Positions 5,780-5,910 of a DNA stretch of 5,910 nt are shown in pieces. The stretch is from Pseudomonadota bacterium. Its GTDB lineage: Bacteria; Pseudomonadota; Gammaproteobacteria; GRL18. Within the stretch, counting starts at the first letter, position 1; each line of letters begins with the position of its first letter. The position numbers were made by a program, and so were the translations under genes. Location: the NCBI GenBank assembly GCA_030632745.1, contig DAOVUE010000117.1, forward strand, positions 1-5,910, in the 5' to 3' direction. The notes beneath the pieces were generated by a model, which saw only the letters and a list, made by a program, of their open reading frames with translations, had not been told where the DNA came from and did no database searches.

Positions 5780-5910
5780 TTTTATTCTATTTTAGTTTAG
5801 TAAAAAGGTAGGGCATGCAAAGCTTAGGGATTTGGCATTTATTAAAGTACCAACCTTGCTGGTTTATTTTACGCCCTCCAAAGTTGCTGCTTTGGCCACA
5901 TAGCTCACTA
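5780..5910 (-). other. Leader upstream of moeA and window edge
   Basis: I cannot assign these 131 bases firmly. On the - strand a frame open from the edge ends at TAA (5864-5866) after SYVAKAATLEGVK. It could be the C-terminus of a gene upstream of moeA, but 14 codons are too few to tell. Another - strand frame stays open for 40 codons, but its Cys-rich composition does not look like a protein. CCAAAG (5878-5883) and CTTTGG (5890-5895) make a 6-bp stem with a 6-base loop. For moeA a TAAAAT -10-like hexamer occurs shortly before the start, but no -35 is correctly spaced. Confidence 0.25.

Noticed and set aside
5854..5869. AACC-TTGCT-GGTT hairpin followed by a T-rich stretch as a terminator
   Set aside because: The stem is only 4 bp and the T run is interrupted, too weak to call.

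Overview
The window looks like chromosomal DNA from an AT-rich gammaproteobacterium. The evidence is the gammaproteobacterial character of the HemD, MoeA and DUF5610-type proteins, the Shine-Dalgarno-type start sites and the dense intron-free coding. I cannot name the genus. It holds five substantial protein genes and no rRNA, tRNA, CRISPR array or complete insertion sequence that I can see.

Layout. Positions 1-113 are a leader with a possible promoter for hemD (uroporphyrinogen-III synthase, + strand, 114-893). A short hairpin at 926-947 separates hemD from a convergent gene (998-2005, - strand) for a two-domain iron-sulfur flavoprotein reductase: a plant-type [2Fe-2S] ferredoxin domain followed by an FAD/NAD(P)H oxidoreductase. 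A 178-base divergent intergenic region with a striking 17-bp dyad (2031-2070) leads into a 438-residue DUF5610-type protein of unknown function (2184-3500, + strand). Next, on the same strand, is a stand-alone DruA-like (DUF4338) protein (3609-4511). It converges on moeA, molybdopterin molybdotransferase (4547-5779, - strand). The last 131 bases lie upstream of moeA and hold little that can be assigned.

How the genes relate. This is not one operon; strands alternate and each gene or pair seems to have its own signals. hemD (tetrapyrrole synthesis), the Fe-S flavoreductase and moeA (molybdenum cofactor) are housekeeping or redox cofactor genes. The DUF5610 and DruA-like genes form the accessory part. 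The DruA-like gene is the best candidate for something unusual: it belongs to the family that supplies one subunit of the Druantia anti-phage system, but no other Druantia gene is visible here. Other points worth checking are the missing ATG start of hemD, a 13-bp duplication that creates the hemD stop codon, and the large dyad at the reductase promoter.
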